Shown here: positions 1-8,304 of the stretch, piece by piece
How positions within the stretch are numbered: the stretch's first letter is position 1
Layout: every line of letters begins with the position of its first letter
Assembly: GCA_035763745.1 (NCBI GenBank)
Contig: DASUAO010000023.1
Span: 22,014-86,013, forward strand
Length of the DNA: 64,000 nt
Direction: 5' to 3'
From: DASUAO01 sp035763745
GTDB taxonomy: Bacteria; Actinomycetota; Acidimicrobiia; IMCC26256; PALSA-555
The notes under the pieces: model-generated
What the model was told of the DNA's origin: nothing
The model's database searches: none
Seen by the model: only the letters and a program-made list of their open reading frames with translations
Made by a program: the position numbers and the translations under genes

Positions 1-898
1 ATCCGGCCGGTTCCCCGACGAGTGCCTTGCCGAGCTCCCCCCGCGCGGTGGGCGCGCCACCGTCGAGAAGCTGGCGATCAACGCGGTCATGGCCGGTGCA
101 CCGGCCGAGTCGATGCCGCTGCTCTGCGCGTCGATCGAGGCGATGGCCGATCCGATCCACAACCTCTTCGCGCTCAACACCACCACGTGCTGCGTGGTTC
201 CGGGCATGTTCGTGAACGGTCCGAGCCGCGACGCGCTCGGGATTCCCTACGACGCAGGGTGCTTCGGGGGCGCAACGGGTCCGGGCCCGGCGATCGGGCG
301 GGCGACCCGCCTCGCGATGCGCAACATCGGAGGGCAGGTCGTCGGGATCTCCTCGAAGAGCGTGTTCGGCCAGCCCGGACGCGTCGTCGGCATCGTCGTG
401 GGGGAGTGGGAGGAGCGGTCGCCCTGGGCGCCACTCGCCGAGCGCCGAGGCGTGGCGGGCGACGCGGTGACGGTGCACGGAGCGACCGGCACCATCGACA
501 TCGCCGACATCGTCGCCGACGACGGCGCAACCCTGCTCGAGATCATCGGCAAGTCGCTCGCCTTCCCGGGCACGAACGCGTTCATCGGGGACCACCACGG
601 CGCCGAGATCATGGTGTGCATCGCGCCCCCGTGGGCCGATCTCATCGCGACGGCGTACCCGTCGATCGAGGACGTGGCCGAACGGCTGCACGCGCACGCG
701 GCGCTCCCGCTCGACTGGTGGCCGGAGCCGCACCAGCGCAAGGCCGAGGCGGCCGGTCGGATCGACGACCAGGGGATGGTCCACCTCGTGGAGAGTCCCG
801 AGCACATGCTCGTGATGGTGAACGGCGGGCTCGGGAACCTCCACGCGCTCGCGCTGCACTCGTTCGGCCCGACGCGCGCCGTCACCCGGGCCTTCTGA
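1..898 (+). CDS. Conserved protein of unknown function, 5'-truncated by window edge
   Basis: The frame is open from base 2 to the TGA at 896-898, so at least 298 residues are present and the true start lies upstream. The visible part begins with an EKLAINAVMAG segment, followed by FVNGPSRDALG, a Gly-rich stretch CFGGATGPGPAIGRATRLAMRNIGG, and SKSVFGQPGR. From memory this pattern resembles a conserved family sometimes annotated as the large domain of UGSC-type (seleno)proteins, but I cannot confirm that and assign no reaction. No signal peptide or membrane segment is visible. It is followed after 13 bp by a 2-hydroxyacid dehydrogenase on the same strand, so it probably lies in the same transcript. 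Internal ATGs, such as the one at base 89, are less likely starts because the coding pattern extends upstream of them. Confidence 0.7.
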   Translation, partial: SGRFPDECLAELPPRGGRATVEKLAINAVMAGAPAESMPLLCASIEAMADPIHNLFALNTTTCCVVPGMFVNGPSRDALGIPYDAGCFGGATGPGPAIGRATRLAMRNIGGQVVGISSKSVFGQPGRVVGIVVGEWEERSPWAPLAERRGVAGDAVTVHGATGTIDIADIVADDGATLLEIIGKSLAFPGTNAFIGDHHGAEIMVCIAPPWADLIATAYPSIEDVAERLHAHAALPLDWWPEPHQRKAEAAGRIDDQGMVHLVESPEHMLVMVNGGLGNLHALALHSFGPTRAVTRAF

Positions 899-911
899 GG
901 ACCGAGGTCCC

Positions 912-1844
912 ATGCCGATCCGAGTGATCACACTGATGGGCGAGCAGGCTGCCGAGGCCGCGCGTGTCGCGGTGCCCGATGTGGAGGTCGTCGTCCTGGG
1001 GTTCGGCGACCCGGTGCCCGCCGAACTGCGTGGCGACGTGCTCTTCGGCGGATGGCACGGCCACCCGGCCTACGACCGTCTCGACGAGATCGGCGTGCGG
1101 TGGGTGCACCTCCCGGGCACCGGGATCGATGGCTGGCCCCGCCATCAGCTCGAAGGTCGGCTCGTCACGTGCTCGCGTGGCGTGAGCGCGATTCCCATCT
1201 CGGAGTTCGTGCTGGCGTCGATGCTCGCGTTCGTGAAGGACTTCCCGAAGACCTGGCTCGCGGAGCCACCCGAGCACTGGAACCTCGCGTCGCTCGGCGA
1301 GCTGGCCGGCCAGACCGTCGGGCTCGTGGGCATCGGGGGCATCGGTGCCGCCGTGGCGACGCGCGCGCAGGCGTTCGACATGCGCGTGCGGGCGGTGCGC
1401 CGCAACGCGAGCCGGGGTGCCCCCGATGGCGTGGAGCTCGCTGCGGATCTCCCGGACCTGCTGGGGAGCGCCGACCACCTGGTGCTGGCGGCGCCCGGAA
1501 CCGACGACACGCACCACCTGCTCGACGCGGCCGCGTTCGACCAGGTGAAGCCCGGGGTGCACCTGGTGAACATCGCTCGCGGCAGCCTCGTCGACCAGGA
1601 CGCACTCCGTGTCGCGCTCGACGACGGTCGGGTCGCCCGCGCGTCGCTCGACACGGTCGATCCCGAACCGCTCCCCGCCGGACACTGGCTCTACGAGCAT
1701 CCGTCCGTCCGGTTGAGCGCGCACGTGTCGTGGGCGTCACCCCGTGCGTTCGACCGAATCATCGCGGCGTTCGCCGCGAACCTGGCTCGCTTCGCGTCCG
1801 ATGAGCCGCTCGAGGGCATCATCGATCTCGACGCCGGGTACTGA
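912..1844 (+). CDS. D-isomer-specific 2-hydroxyacid dehydrogenase family protein
   Basis: Predicted cytosolic NAD(P)-dependent dehydrogenase of 310 residues, the usual length for the family, interconverting a 2-hydroxyacid and a 2-oxoacid. The Rossmann signature VGLVGIGGIGAAVATRAQAF lies near residues 137-156. The three catalytic positions are visible in order: Arg in NIARGSLVD, Glu in DPEPLP, and His in SAHVSW near the C-terminus. The substrate cannot be read from sequence. The ATG at 912 follows a purine-rich GAGGACCGAGG stretch that can serve as ribosome-binding site. Only 5 bp separate the stop from the next gene (Gfo/Idh family), so the two oxidoreductases are probably co-translated and may act on consecutive steps. 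Confidence 0.9.
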   Translation: MPIRVITLMGEQAAEAARVAVPDVEVVVLGFGDPVPAELRGDVLFGGWHGHPAYDRLDEIGVRWVHLPGTGIDGWPRHQLEGRLVTCSRGVSAIPISEFVLASMLAFVKDFPKTWLAEPPEHWNLASLGELAGQTVGLVGIGGIGAAVATRAQAFDMRVRAVRRNASRGAPDGVELAADLPDLLGSADHLVLAAPGTDDTHHLLDAAAFDQVKPGVHLVNIARGSLVDQDALRVALDDGRVARASLDTVDPEPLPAGHWLYEHPSVRLSAHVSWASPRAFDRIIAAFAANLARFASDEPLEGIIDLDAGY

Positions 1845-1849
1845 TCGTC

Positions 1850-2932
1850 GTGTCGGGTGGGTCGCGACCGGACGTGCCCCGAGCCGTCGTCGTCGGCTCG
1901 GGGTTCGGGTGCCGGGTGCACGTCCCGGCGCTGCGCGCCGCCGGGTTCGAGATCGCCGCACTCGTCGGACAGGATCCCGAGAGGACCGGCCGTCGCGCCC
2001 AGCGCGCCGGCATCGGGACCGCCTGCACATCGCTCGCCGACGCGCTGGCGCTCCCAGGCGTCGAGGCCGTGACGATCGCGACCCCACCGGACACGCACGC
2101 CGCTCTGGCCATCGAAGCAGCCGAGGCCGGGCGCCACGTCCTCTGCGAGAAGCCGTTCGCGCTCGACGTCGCCGAGGCCGAGGCCATGCTCGCGGCGGCC
2201 GGTGCGGCCGGCGTCACCCACCTCGTCGGCCACGAGTTCCGCTGGGCGCCCGAACGCTCCGTGGTCGGACGCGCGATCGCCGACGGGGCGATCGGCGAGC
2301 CGAGGTTCGCGACATTCGTGCAGTACGTGCCGCTCGTCGCCGATCCAGCGGCGAAGGTGCCGTCGTGGTGGTTCGACCGGAGCGCCGGAGGTGGCTGGCT
2401 CGGCGCGTCGGGCTCGCACGTCGTCGACCAGATCCGGGTCTGGCTCGGGGAGTTCGCCGAGGTGAGCGCCGAGCTCGGGCTCGTGTCCGATCGGGACGAC
2501 GACGCGGCCGAGGACTCGTTCACCGTGCGCTTCCGGCTCCGCTCCGGGCTGCACGGGACGCTGCAGCAGACGGCAGCCGCGTGGGGCCCCTACGCGGGGA
2601 TGACCCGGGTCGCCGGCACGGAGGGCACGATCTGGGTCGAGGGCGACGAAGCCTGGCTCGCGCGCGCCGAGGGAACAACGAGGCTCCCGGTCCCCGACGA
2701 CCTGGCCCTGCCCGACCCGCCGGCCGAGAGCGACGATCCCCGCCACCGGTTCACGCATCTCGAGATCGGACCGTTCACCCGCCTGTGCGAGGTGCTGCGT
2801 GCCGGGGTCGAAGGGCGGTCGCTCCCCGACGCGGTGCCCGTGCCCACGTTCGCCGACGGCGTCGCCGACATGCGGGTCCTCGACGCGATCCGCGTCTCCG
2901 CGAGCGACGGCGGCGGGTCGATCCGCGTCTGA
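1850..2932 (+). CDS. Gfo/Idh/MocA family oxidoreductase
   Basis: Protein of 360 residues with the family's N-terminal Rossmann fold (VVVGSGFGCRVHVPALRAAG near residues 12-31) and the diagnostic CEKPFALD motif that carries the catalytic/cofactor-binding Lys. The C-terminal alpha/beta domain follows. Family members are NAD(P)-dependent dehydrogenases or reductases of sugars, inositols or related cyclic polyols; the substrate here is unknown. The start is a GTG 5 bp after the preceding dehydrogenase stop. The gene converges on a nitroreductase with a 24-bp gap that shows no strong hairpin. Confidence 0.88.
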   Translation: MSGGSRPDVPRAVVVGSGFGCRVHVPALRAAGFEIAALVGQDPERTGRRAQRAGIGTACTSLADALALPGVEAVTIATPPDTHAALAIEAAEAGRHVLCEKPFALDVAEAEAMLAAAGAAGVTHLVGHEFRWAPERSVVGRAIADGAIGEPRFATFVQYVPLVADPAAKVPSWWFDRSAGGGWLGASGSHVVDQIRVWLGEFAEVSAELGLVSDRDDDAAEDSFTVRFRLRSGLHGTLQQTAAAWGPYAGMTRVAGTEGTIWVEGDEAWLARAEGTTRLPVPDDLALPDPPAESDDPRHRFTHLEIGPFTRLCEVLRAGVEGRSLPDAVPVPTFADGVADMRVLDAIRVSASDGGGSIRV

Positions 2933-2956
2933 CGCGCACCAGTCGGACGGGCCGAC

Positions 2957-3562
2957 CTACCAGGGGGATCCGTAGCGGTCGCGGTGGGTGTGTTCGGCGA
3001 AGGGCTCGCGCCGCGGCGGCCCGAGGGGCTTGGCCGGGTAACCGAGCGGCACCACGACCTGGGGGAGCACGTGGTCGGGGAGACCCACGAGCGCCCGCAG
3101 CTCGTCGGCGAACACCGTCGTGATGGTCGTGAACGCCGAGGCCAGCCCGAGCGCCGTGGCGGCGAGGAGCAGGTTCTGGGTGGCGGGGTAGATCGACGAT
3201 GCGATCGTGGCCGGAAGACACCGTTCGGTGTCGGCGGCCACGACGACGAGGACAGGGGCCTCGTGCACGCGGCCCTCGGTCATGCTCGCGTCGACCTCGG
3301 CGAGGAGCGCCGGCTCGAGCCGCTTCGCCGCAAACGCCCGTCCGCCGCCGTCCCACGCCCGCACGGTGAGCTGCTGGATAGCGGCGCGGACGCCGTCGTC
3401 GCGCACGACCACGAACTCCCACGGCTGACGGTTCTCCGCGCTCGGCGCGAACGTCGCCGCGTCGAGGATCCGAGCGAGATCGGCGTCGTCGACGAGTCGG
3501 TCCGAGAACGCGCGGCACGCGCGCTGGCGGTGGACGATCGCGAAGAGGTCGTCGTCGCTCAC
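2957..3562 (-). CDS. Nitroreductase family protein (FMN-dependent)
   Basis: A 201-residue protein typical in length for the NfsA/FRP-like flavin reductase fold. Near the N-terminus it has an RQRACRAFSDRLVDDADLARIL segment followed by APSAENRQPWEFVVV, the usual FMN-phosphate/ribityl-binding region. The mid-region SSIYPATQNLLLAATALGLAS is the conserved helix, and VPLGYPAKPLG is a common C-terminal motif. These enzymes use NAD(P)H to reduce nitro groups, quinones or enones. The reading frame continues upstream without a stop, but the start is best placed at the GTG at 3562, which overlaps the upstream gene's TGA in a GTGA arrangement, implying translational coupling. Confidence 0.87.
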   Translation of the reverse strand: MSDDDLFAIVHRQRACRAFSDRLVDDADLARILDAATFAPSAENRQPWEFVVVRDDGVRAAIQQLTVRAWDGGGRAFAAKRLEPALLAEVDASMTEGRVHEAPVLVVVAADTERCLPATIASSIYPATQNLLLAATALGLASAFTTITTVFADELRALVGLPDHVLPQVVVPLGYPAKPLGPPRREPFAEHTHRDRYGSPW

Positions 3563-4221
3563 GCGCGGCGCTCGCCCACGCGGGCGAAGGTGTTCACGTA
3601 CATGATGCGGAGCTGGTCGTGCCAGCCCCACTCCTGGAACGCCGGGGTCCCCTGGGCGCCGATGCGCTGCTCGACGAGGGGGGTCATCGACTTGAAGGCC
3701 CGTTCGGGCTCGTCGGTGTCCATCTCGTAGAAGTGCAGGTACCGGGGATCGGTGTCGGAGCACGCGGCGCCGAGCACGTTCTCGAACGGCGTGATCATCG
3801 TGTATCCGGGCACCCCGACGTCGGAGATGTGGCGGATGTGCACGAAGTCGCCCCAGTCGCGGAGGTCCTGGGCGCGGCTTGCGTCCTTCGGGCTGATGAG
3901 CACGAGCGAGAGGCCGATCGTCGGCCGCCCCGAGAGGCTGCCCTGGCCGGGTCGGGCGGTGCGGAGGAAGTGGTGCCCGGTGATCCCCTGGGGAAGGTCC
4001 ACCGGAGCGCCGAACTCCCCGTCGACCTCGTAGACGCCGAGCACGTCGAACTCGGGGAGCACGCGGGGGAGGTCGGTGCGGTCGCGCTTGACGTTGGTCC
4101 ACCACGTCGCCCGTTCGACCCCGGGGAGCGCGAGCACGTCGGGGACCCGGTCGGTGGCGTACCCGTCGGCGTCGCGCTCGGTCATCTCGAGGTAGAGCGA
4201 GGGCGTCAGCCGGTCCTCCAT
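3559..4221 (-). CDS. EthD/Dabb-like alpha-beta barrel protein (tentative)
   Basis: A 220-residue soluble protein beginning MEDRLTPSLYLEMTER. It appears to hold two ferredoxin-like halves, one around GVERATWWTNVKRDRTDLP and one around YLHFYEMDTDEPERAFKSMTP, which recall the EthD or Dabb (dimeric alpha-beta barrel) folds found beside oxygenases and acyl-CoA genes in actinobacteria. No catalytic residues can be assigned. The ATG at 4221 lies only 25 bp from the divergent ATG at 4247. The 3' end overlaps the nitroreductase start by 4 bp, so both are one transcript. The family call is an inference from fold-like patterns and the function is unknown. Confidence 0.65.
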   Translation of the reverse strand: MEDRLTPSLYLEMTERDADGYATDRVPDVLALPGVERATWWTNVKRDRTDLPRVLPEFDVLGVYEVDGEFGAPVDLPQGITGHHFLRTARPGQGSLSGRPTIGLSLVLISPKDASRAQDLRDWGDFVHIRHISDVGVPGYTMITPFENVLGAACSDTDPRYLHFYEMDTDEPERAFKSMTPLVEQRIGAQGTPAFQEWGWHDQLRIMYVNTFARVGERRA

Positions 4222-4233
4222 GCCGGGTGAGTC

Positions 4234-4239
4234 TAGGGT
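4234..4239 (+). promoter_or_regulatory. -10 box TAGGGT of a leaderless promoter
   Basis: TAGGGT ends 7 bp before the ATG at 4247, the spacing expected if transcription starts on or next to the start codon. No Shine-Dalgarno sequence is visible, which agrees with a leaderless mRNA. Confidence 0.6.
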
Positions 4240-4246
4240 CCGGTCC

Positions 4247-4690
4247 ATGGGACTGAACCCGACGATCAAGAGCCCGCGTTGGTTCCTCACGACCTTCTCG
4301 GGGCTGCACAAGGTCTGGTACCGACTCACCGGAGGCAAGATCGGCGGGAAGTTCCACGGCGCGCCGCTGGTCCTGCTCACCACGACCGGTCGGAAGTCGG
4401 GCGCGGAGCGCACGTGGCCGCTCCTCGCACTGCGCGATGGCGACGCGTACCTGTTCGCAGCGTCCAACAGCGGCCACGACCACCATCCCGCGTGGTACCT
4501 GAACCTCGAGGCGAGCCCCGAGGTGACGGTGCGCGACGGCGGCACGACCGTCTCCGGTCGGGCGCGCATCACGACCGGCACCGAGCGGGCCGAGAAGTAC
4601 CGGCGATTCGTCGACGTGTTCGACAACTACGCGAAGTACGAGCAGGCGACCGATCGGGAGATCCCGGTCGTCGTGGTCGAGCCCGCATGA
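4247..4690 (+). CDS. Deazaflavin (F420)-dependent nitroreductase family protein (Ddn-like, DUF385)
   Basis: A 147-residue protein with the layout of the Ddn/FDOR-A split-beta-barrel family: an N-terminal amphipathic helix (RWFLTTFSGLHKVWYRLTGG), then PLVLLTTTGRKSGAERTWPL, which matches the conserved TGRKSG F420-phosphate-binding motif, then SNSGHDHHPAWYLNLEASPEVTV. Mycobacterial relatives reduce quinones or nitroimidazoles with F420H2, usually at the membrane face. An earlier in-frame ATG at 4220 exists, but the start at 4247 fits both the family N-terminus and the -10 box 7 bp upstream. It shares a short divergent promoter region with the EthD-like gene. Confidence 0.88.
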   Translation: MGLNPTIKSPRWFLTTFSGLHKVWYRLTGGKIGGKFHGAPLVLLTTTGRKSGAERTWPLLALRDGDAYLFAASNSGHDHHPAWYLNLEASPEVTVRDGGTTVSGRARITTGTERAEKYRRFVDVFDNYAKYEQATDREIPVVVVEPA

Positions 4691-4717
4691 TCCGGTCGCG
4701 TCGACCGCTGGAGTCGC

Positions 4718-4736
4718 TAACCTGACGCCCGTGTCA
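4718..4736 (+). promoter_or_regulatory. Leaderless promoter with overlapping TGAC-N6-GTCA operator
   Basis: The -10 box TAACCT (4718-4723) lies 7 bp before the GTG at 4731. The palindrome TGAC-GCCCGT-GTCA (4723-4736) begins in the last base of the -10 box and runs through the start codon, so a bound protein would cover promoter melting region, transcription start and initiation codon. The same N6 core recurs at 25153-25166, and related palindromes lie at 30009, 45992 and 62487. Confidence 0.65.
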
Positions 4737-6521
4737 GCCACCCGTCCGGAGTCGCCCAGCCTGCGACGGAAGGCCGTGCCGGCGCCCGGCGAGGCGCCGA
4801 TGCCGGCAGACGACGCGGCGGCGCTCCTGCGCCGGAACGCCGCCGATCCCGACCTCCGGGATCGACCGGCGGTCAAGTTCGGGGACCGGGTGTGGACCCA
4901 CGCCGAGTACGTCGCCGAGTGCCACCGGTTCGCGAACCTCTTCCTCGCGCGGGCGACGCCCGGTGCCGATCGCGGCGTCCACGTGGGCGTCCTGCTCGAC
5001 AACACCCCGGACTACCTCTTCGCGCTCGGCGGCGCCGCGCTGGCGGGCGCGGCCGTCGTCGGCCTGAACCACACCCGGCGCGACGAGCACCTGCTGCGCG
5101 ACGTCACCCACACGCACTGCGACCTGGTGATCAGCGAGCCCCGTCACCTCCCGTTGCTGGAGCCGATCGCAGCCGATCTCCCGGAGCTGCTGGTGTCGAA
5201 CCGGTATCCCGATCCCGCCGATCCCGCCCCCGATCAGACCGGCGGTCTCGGCTCCGACCTCGACGCAGCACTCGAGGGAGTGAGCGCCGACGACGCCGGC
5301 GTGGAGCCGGGACCCGACACCCTCTGGGCCCTCATCTTCACGTCGGGGACGTCCGATGCCCCGAAGGCGGTGGTCTGCACGCAGCGCCGGTTCCTCGTGA
5401 CCGGCACCCGCATGGGGATCATCATGGAGCTCGGACCCGACGACGTCGGCTACATCTGCATGCCCCTGTTCCACTCCAACGGGCTCATGGTCGGTTGGGC
5501 GCCGTCGATCGTCTATGGGGCCTCCGTGGGCCTGGCGCGGAAGTTCAGCGCGTCCGGGTTCCTCCCCGACATCCGCCGGTACGGGTCGACGTATTTCAAC
5601 TACACGGGGAAGCCGCTGGCCTACGTGCTCGCCGTCCCGGAGGAGCCCGACGACGCCGACAACACCTTGCGCGTGGCTTTCGGGAACGAGGGATCGCCCG
5701 AGGTCGTCGACGAGTTCGCCCGGCGCTTCGCGGTCGACGTGATCGATGCCTACGGTGCGACCGAGGGCGGGGTCGCGGTCAACCGGGATGCCGAGGAGCG
5801 CCCGGGGGCACTGGGACAGGTCGGCGACAACGTCAGGGTCGTCGACGAGGCAGGCAACGAGCTGGCACGCGCTCGCTTCGACGCCGACGGCCGGCTCGTG
5901 AACGCCGAGGAGTGCGTCGGCGAGATCGTGAACACTGCCGGCGCCGGGCCGTTCGAGGGCTACTACAACAACGACGAGGCGAACGAGCGAACGTTGCGGT
6001 TCGGCTGGTACTGGACGGGCGATCTCGGCTACATCGACGACGACGCGTACCTCTACTTCGCGGGTCGCAACGCCGACTGGATGCGCGTCGACGGCGAGAA
6101 CTTCCCCACCCAGCCGATCGAAGCCACCCTCGGGAGGCATCCGGATGTCGTCATCGCCGCGGTGTACGGCGTCCCCGACGACCAGGCCGGCGACCAGGTG
6201 ATGGCGGGCCTCGTCCTGCGGGAGGGCGCGGAGCTCGACCCCGTCGCGTTCGCGGCGTGGCTCGACGGCCAGGACGCGATCGGCCCGAAGTGGCGACCCC
6301 GGTACGTCCGCGTGGTGCGGGAGCCGCCGACCACGGGGACGAACAAGATCGTGAAGCGGACCCTCGTCCACCAGAAGTGGCGGTCGGACCGAGTCGACGG
6401 CGACGCCGTCTTCGTCCGCGGCCGCGGGGAGGCTGCCTACCGGCCGTTCACACCCGACGACGAGGCCGCGCTCCACGCCTCGTTCGTGCAGCAGCAGCGC
6501 GAACGCTTCTGGGACCTCTGA
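4731..6521 (+). CDS. Acyl-CoA synthetase (FadD-like AMP-binding enzyme)
   Basis: A 596-residue ANL-superfamily ligase that should adenylate a carboxylic acid and transfer it to CoA. Visible motifs in order: phosphate-binding loop ALIFTSGTSDAPKAVVC (near 195-211), ATP-binding YGATEGG (near 342), TGDLGY near 430, and a C-terminal GTNKIVKRTL whose Lys is the catalytic lysine. The phosphate loop has Ser for the usual second Thr and Ala for the Gly after Lys, which is tolerated in FadD17/FadD19-like steroid-CoA ligases. Start GTG 4731 is set by the leaderless promoter. It is followed by an acyl-CoA dehydrogenase and a VOC protein on the same strand, suggesting activation and first oxidation of one substrate. 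Confidence 0.9.
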   Translation: MSATRPESPSLRRKAVPAPGEAPMPADDAAALLRRNAADPDLRDRPAVKFGDRVWTHAEYVAECHRFANLFLARATPGADRGVHVGVLLDNTPDYLFALGGAALAGAAVVGLNHTRRDEHLLRDVTHTHCDLVISEPRHLPLLEPIAADLPELLVSNRYPDPADPAPDQTGGLGSDLDAALEGVSADDAGVEPGPDTLWALIFTSGTSDAPKAVVCTQRRFLVTGTRMGIIMELGPDDVGYICMPLFHSNGLMVGWAPSIVYGASVGLARKFSASGFLPDIRRYGSTYFNYTGKPLAYVLAVPEEPDDADNTLRVAFGNEGSPEVVDEFARRFAVDVIDAYGATEGGVAVNRDAEERPGALGQVGDNVRVVDEAGNELARARFDADGRLVNAEECVGEIVNTAGAGPFEGYYNNDEANERTLRFGWYWTGDLGYIDDDAYLYFAGRNADWMRVDGENFPTQPIEATLGRHPDVVIAAVYGVPDDQAGDQVMAGLVLREGAELDPVAFAAWLDGQDAIGPKWRPRYVRVVREPPTTGTNKIVKRTLVHQKWRSDRVDGDAVFVRGRGEAAYRPFTPDDEAALHASFVQQQRERFWDL

Positions 6522-6550
6522 TGGCCCGTCCGGACCGGCTTCCGTCCCGT

Positions 6551-6689
6551 TCTCGTGACAGAACGCGCCCGCCCACCCGTTCTCGTGACGGATCGCGCCC
6601 GCCAACCTGTTCTCGTGACGGATCGCGCCCGGCAACCTGTTCTCGTGACGGATCGCGCCCGCCCGGGGGCCAGATTCGTCACGAGAACG
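6551..6689 (+). repeat. 30-bp tandem repeat (x4) plus inverted copy, core GTTCTCGTGAC
   Basis: Four direct copies begin at 6551, 6581, 6611 and 6641 with an exact 30-bp period. Each contains TTCTCGTGAC followed by a GGATCGCGCC-type segment (AGAACGCGCC in copy 1). The core reappears inverted as GTCACGAGAAC at 6679-6689 and, degenerated, as GTCACCGGAAC at 6708-6718. Direct and inverted copies could pair into an 11-bp stem. The element fills the 231-bp gap between the acyl-CoA synthetase and acyl-CoA dehydrogenase genes. It is not a CRISPR, since the whole 30-bp unit is conserved and there are no unique spacers. Confidence 0.85.
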
Positions 6690-6752
6690 GTTCGGGGGGC
6701 GGGAGTCGTCACCGGAACGCCGACTCCGGCGCGGTCGGCGGGCGCTGACGCC

Positions 6753-7916
6753 ATGGACCTGTCGTTCAGCTCCGAGGAGCAGGCGTTCGCTGCGGAGGTT
6801 CGCGCCTGGCTCGAGGCCAACCTCGAGGTCCCGCCCCCGTTCGCGACGCTCGACGACGAGGTGGCGTGGGGGCGGCAGTGGCAGGCGCGACTGGCGGCCG
6901 ACCGATGGGTGGGTATCCACTGGCCCGAGGAGTACGGCGGGCGGGGGGCGTCGCCCGTCGAGGTCGCGATCTACAACATGGAGTACGCGCGAGCGCGCGC
7001 CCCTCAGCCGGTGAACCGGGTCGGAGTGAACAACGTCGGCCCCACACTCCTCGCGTTCGGCACCGACGACCAGAAGCATCGGTGGGTCCCGCCGATCCTC
7101 GACGCGAGCGAGATCTGGTGCCAGCTCTTCAGCGAGCCCGGCGCGGGCTCCGACCTCGCGGCGCTCTCGACGAAGGCGACGCCGGTCGACGGCGGGTTCG
7201 TGCTGAACGGCCAGAAGGTGTGGACGAGCTACGCCCAGTGGGCCCGGTGGGGGATCTGCCTTGCCCGCACCGACCCGGACGCGTCGAAGCACGCGGGGAT
7301 CTCGTACCTCGTCGTCGACATGGAGGCCGACGGCATCGAGATCCGACCCCTGGTGCAGCTGACGGGCGAGGCGGAGTTCAACGAGGTGTTCCTCGACGAC
7401 GTGTTCGTCCCCGACGACCACGTCATCGGCGAGCTGCACCAGGGATGGTCGGTCGCGAGCACGACGCTCTCCCACGAACGCGGCACGATCTTTGCGTTCA
7501 AGGAGCAGGTCGTGCACGAGGTGTTCCTCGACGAGATGTTCGCACTCGCCCAGGAGCGAGGGCTGCTCGACGACGTTGAGACGGCCGATGCGCTCGTGCA
7601 GTCGTTCACCGAGCTGCGGGTGTTGCGGCTCCACAACCTCCGGACGCTGTCACGTCTCGCCAAGGGGATCGAGCCCGGCGCCGAGACGAGCTGGATCAAG
7701 CTGCACTGGAGCGAGATGAGCCAGGCGCTCTCGGCGCGGGCCGTCGACCTGACCGGCGAGGCGGCGCCGCTCTGGAAGGGCGCGCGCGACAACCCGGGCG
7801 ACGGGAAGTGGCAGCGCCAGTGGCTCTGGAGCTTCGCGGCCACGATCGCCGGAGGGACGTCGGAGGTCCAGCGCAACATCATCTCCGAGCGGATCCTCGG
7901 GATGCCCCGTGGCTGA
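6753..7916 (+). CDS. Acyl-CoA dehydrogenase (long, GGTSEVQRN-type)
   Basis: A 387-residue flavoenzyme starting MDLSFSSEEQAFAAEVRAWLEANL. It has the FAD/substrate segment WCQLFSEPGAGSDLAAL, the VLNGQKVWTSYA motif, and a C-terminal AGGTSEVQRNIISERILGMPRG that binds the FAD adenine of the partner subunit. The Glu found in the GG-x-G-(Y/F)-x-x-E motif of ordinary acyl-CoA dehydrogenases is not recognisable. Long subunits of steroid-type alpha2beta2 enzymes have the same gap, yet no short partner lies next to this gene. The frame continues upstream through the repeat region, but the ATG at 6753 gives the family N-terminus. The 3' end overlaps the next gene by 8 bp. Confidence 0.88.
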   Translation: MDLSFSSEEQAFAAEVRAWLEANLEVPPPFATLDDEVAWGRQWQARLAADRWVGIHWPEEYGGRGASPVEVAIYNMEYARARAPQPVNRVGVNNVGPTLLAFGTDDQKHRWVPPILDASEIWCQLFSEPGAGSDLAALSTKATPVDGGFVLNGQKVWTSYAQWARWGICLARTDPDASKHAGISYLVVDMEADGIEIRPLVQLTGEAEFNEVFLDDVFVPDDHVIGELHQGWSVASTTLSHERGTIFAFKEQVVHEVFLDEMFALAQERGLLDDVETADALVQSFTELRVLRLHNLRTLSRLAKGIEPGAETSWIKLHWSEMSQALSARAVDLTGEAAPLWKGARDNPGDGKWQRQWLWSFAATIAGGTSEVQRNIISERILGMPRG

Positions 7917-8304
7917 CGGCCCTGCCGTTCGTGCGGTCGGGTTCGACCACCTGGTCCTGCGCACTCCCGACGTCGAGCGCTCGCTGCGCTTCTACTGCGA
8001 CGATCTCGGCCTCCAGCCCGAACGGGTCGAGGAGTGGCGTCGGGGCGACGTGCTGTTCCCGTCGGTGCGCGTCGACGCGAGCACGCTGATCGACCTCCTC
8101 GCAGCCGAGCGCAGCGGCACGAACGTCGATCACCTCTGCCTGGTGATCGAGCCCACCGACCTGCACGCGCTCGCGGCGTCGGGACGCTTCCACGTCGTCG
8201 GCGACGGGCCGGCCGACGGGCTCTACGGCGCACAAGGCTTCGCGGCGAGCCTGTACGTGCGCGACCCAGACGGCAACGTCGTGGAGCTTCGGTCGTACGG
8301 CTAG
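7909..8304 (+). CDS. VOC superfamily protein (glyoxalase/bleomycin-resistance fold)
   Basis: A 131-residue protein with the paired beta-alpha-beta-beta-beta modules of the vicinal-oxygen-chelate fold. It begins AVGFDHLVLRTPDVERSLRFYCDDLGL, where His is the first metal ligand, and ends FAASLYVRDPDGNVVELRSYG, where Glu is the usual last ligand. A second His occurs in NVDHLCLVIE. Members act as glyoxalases, epimerases, dioxygenases or thiol transferases; the reaction cannot be assigned. The GTG start overlaps the dehydrogenase stop by 8 bp. Its TAG and that of the convergent GNAT gene share the palindrome CTAG, a 4-bp tail-to-tail overlap. Confidence 0.85.
   Translation: MADGPAVRAVGFDHLVLRTPDVERSLRFYCDDLGLQPERVEEWRRGDVLFPSVRVDASTLIDLLAAERSGTNVDHLCLVIEPTDLHALAASGRFHVVGDGPADGLYGAQGFAASLYVRDPDGNVVELRSYG

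Noticed and set aside
6551..6670. CRISPR array
   Set aside because: The full 30-bp unit repeats almost identically with no unique spacers, only four copies, and no cas genes nearby.
4734..7634. A long minus-strand frame containing repeated RHENR segments
   Set aside because: It runs opposite two clear enzymes; the peptide repeats come only from the 30-bp DNA repeat at 6551-6689.
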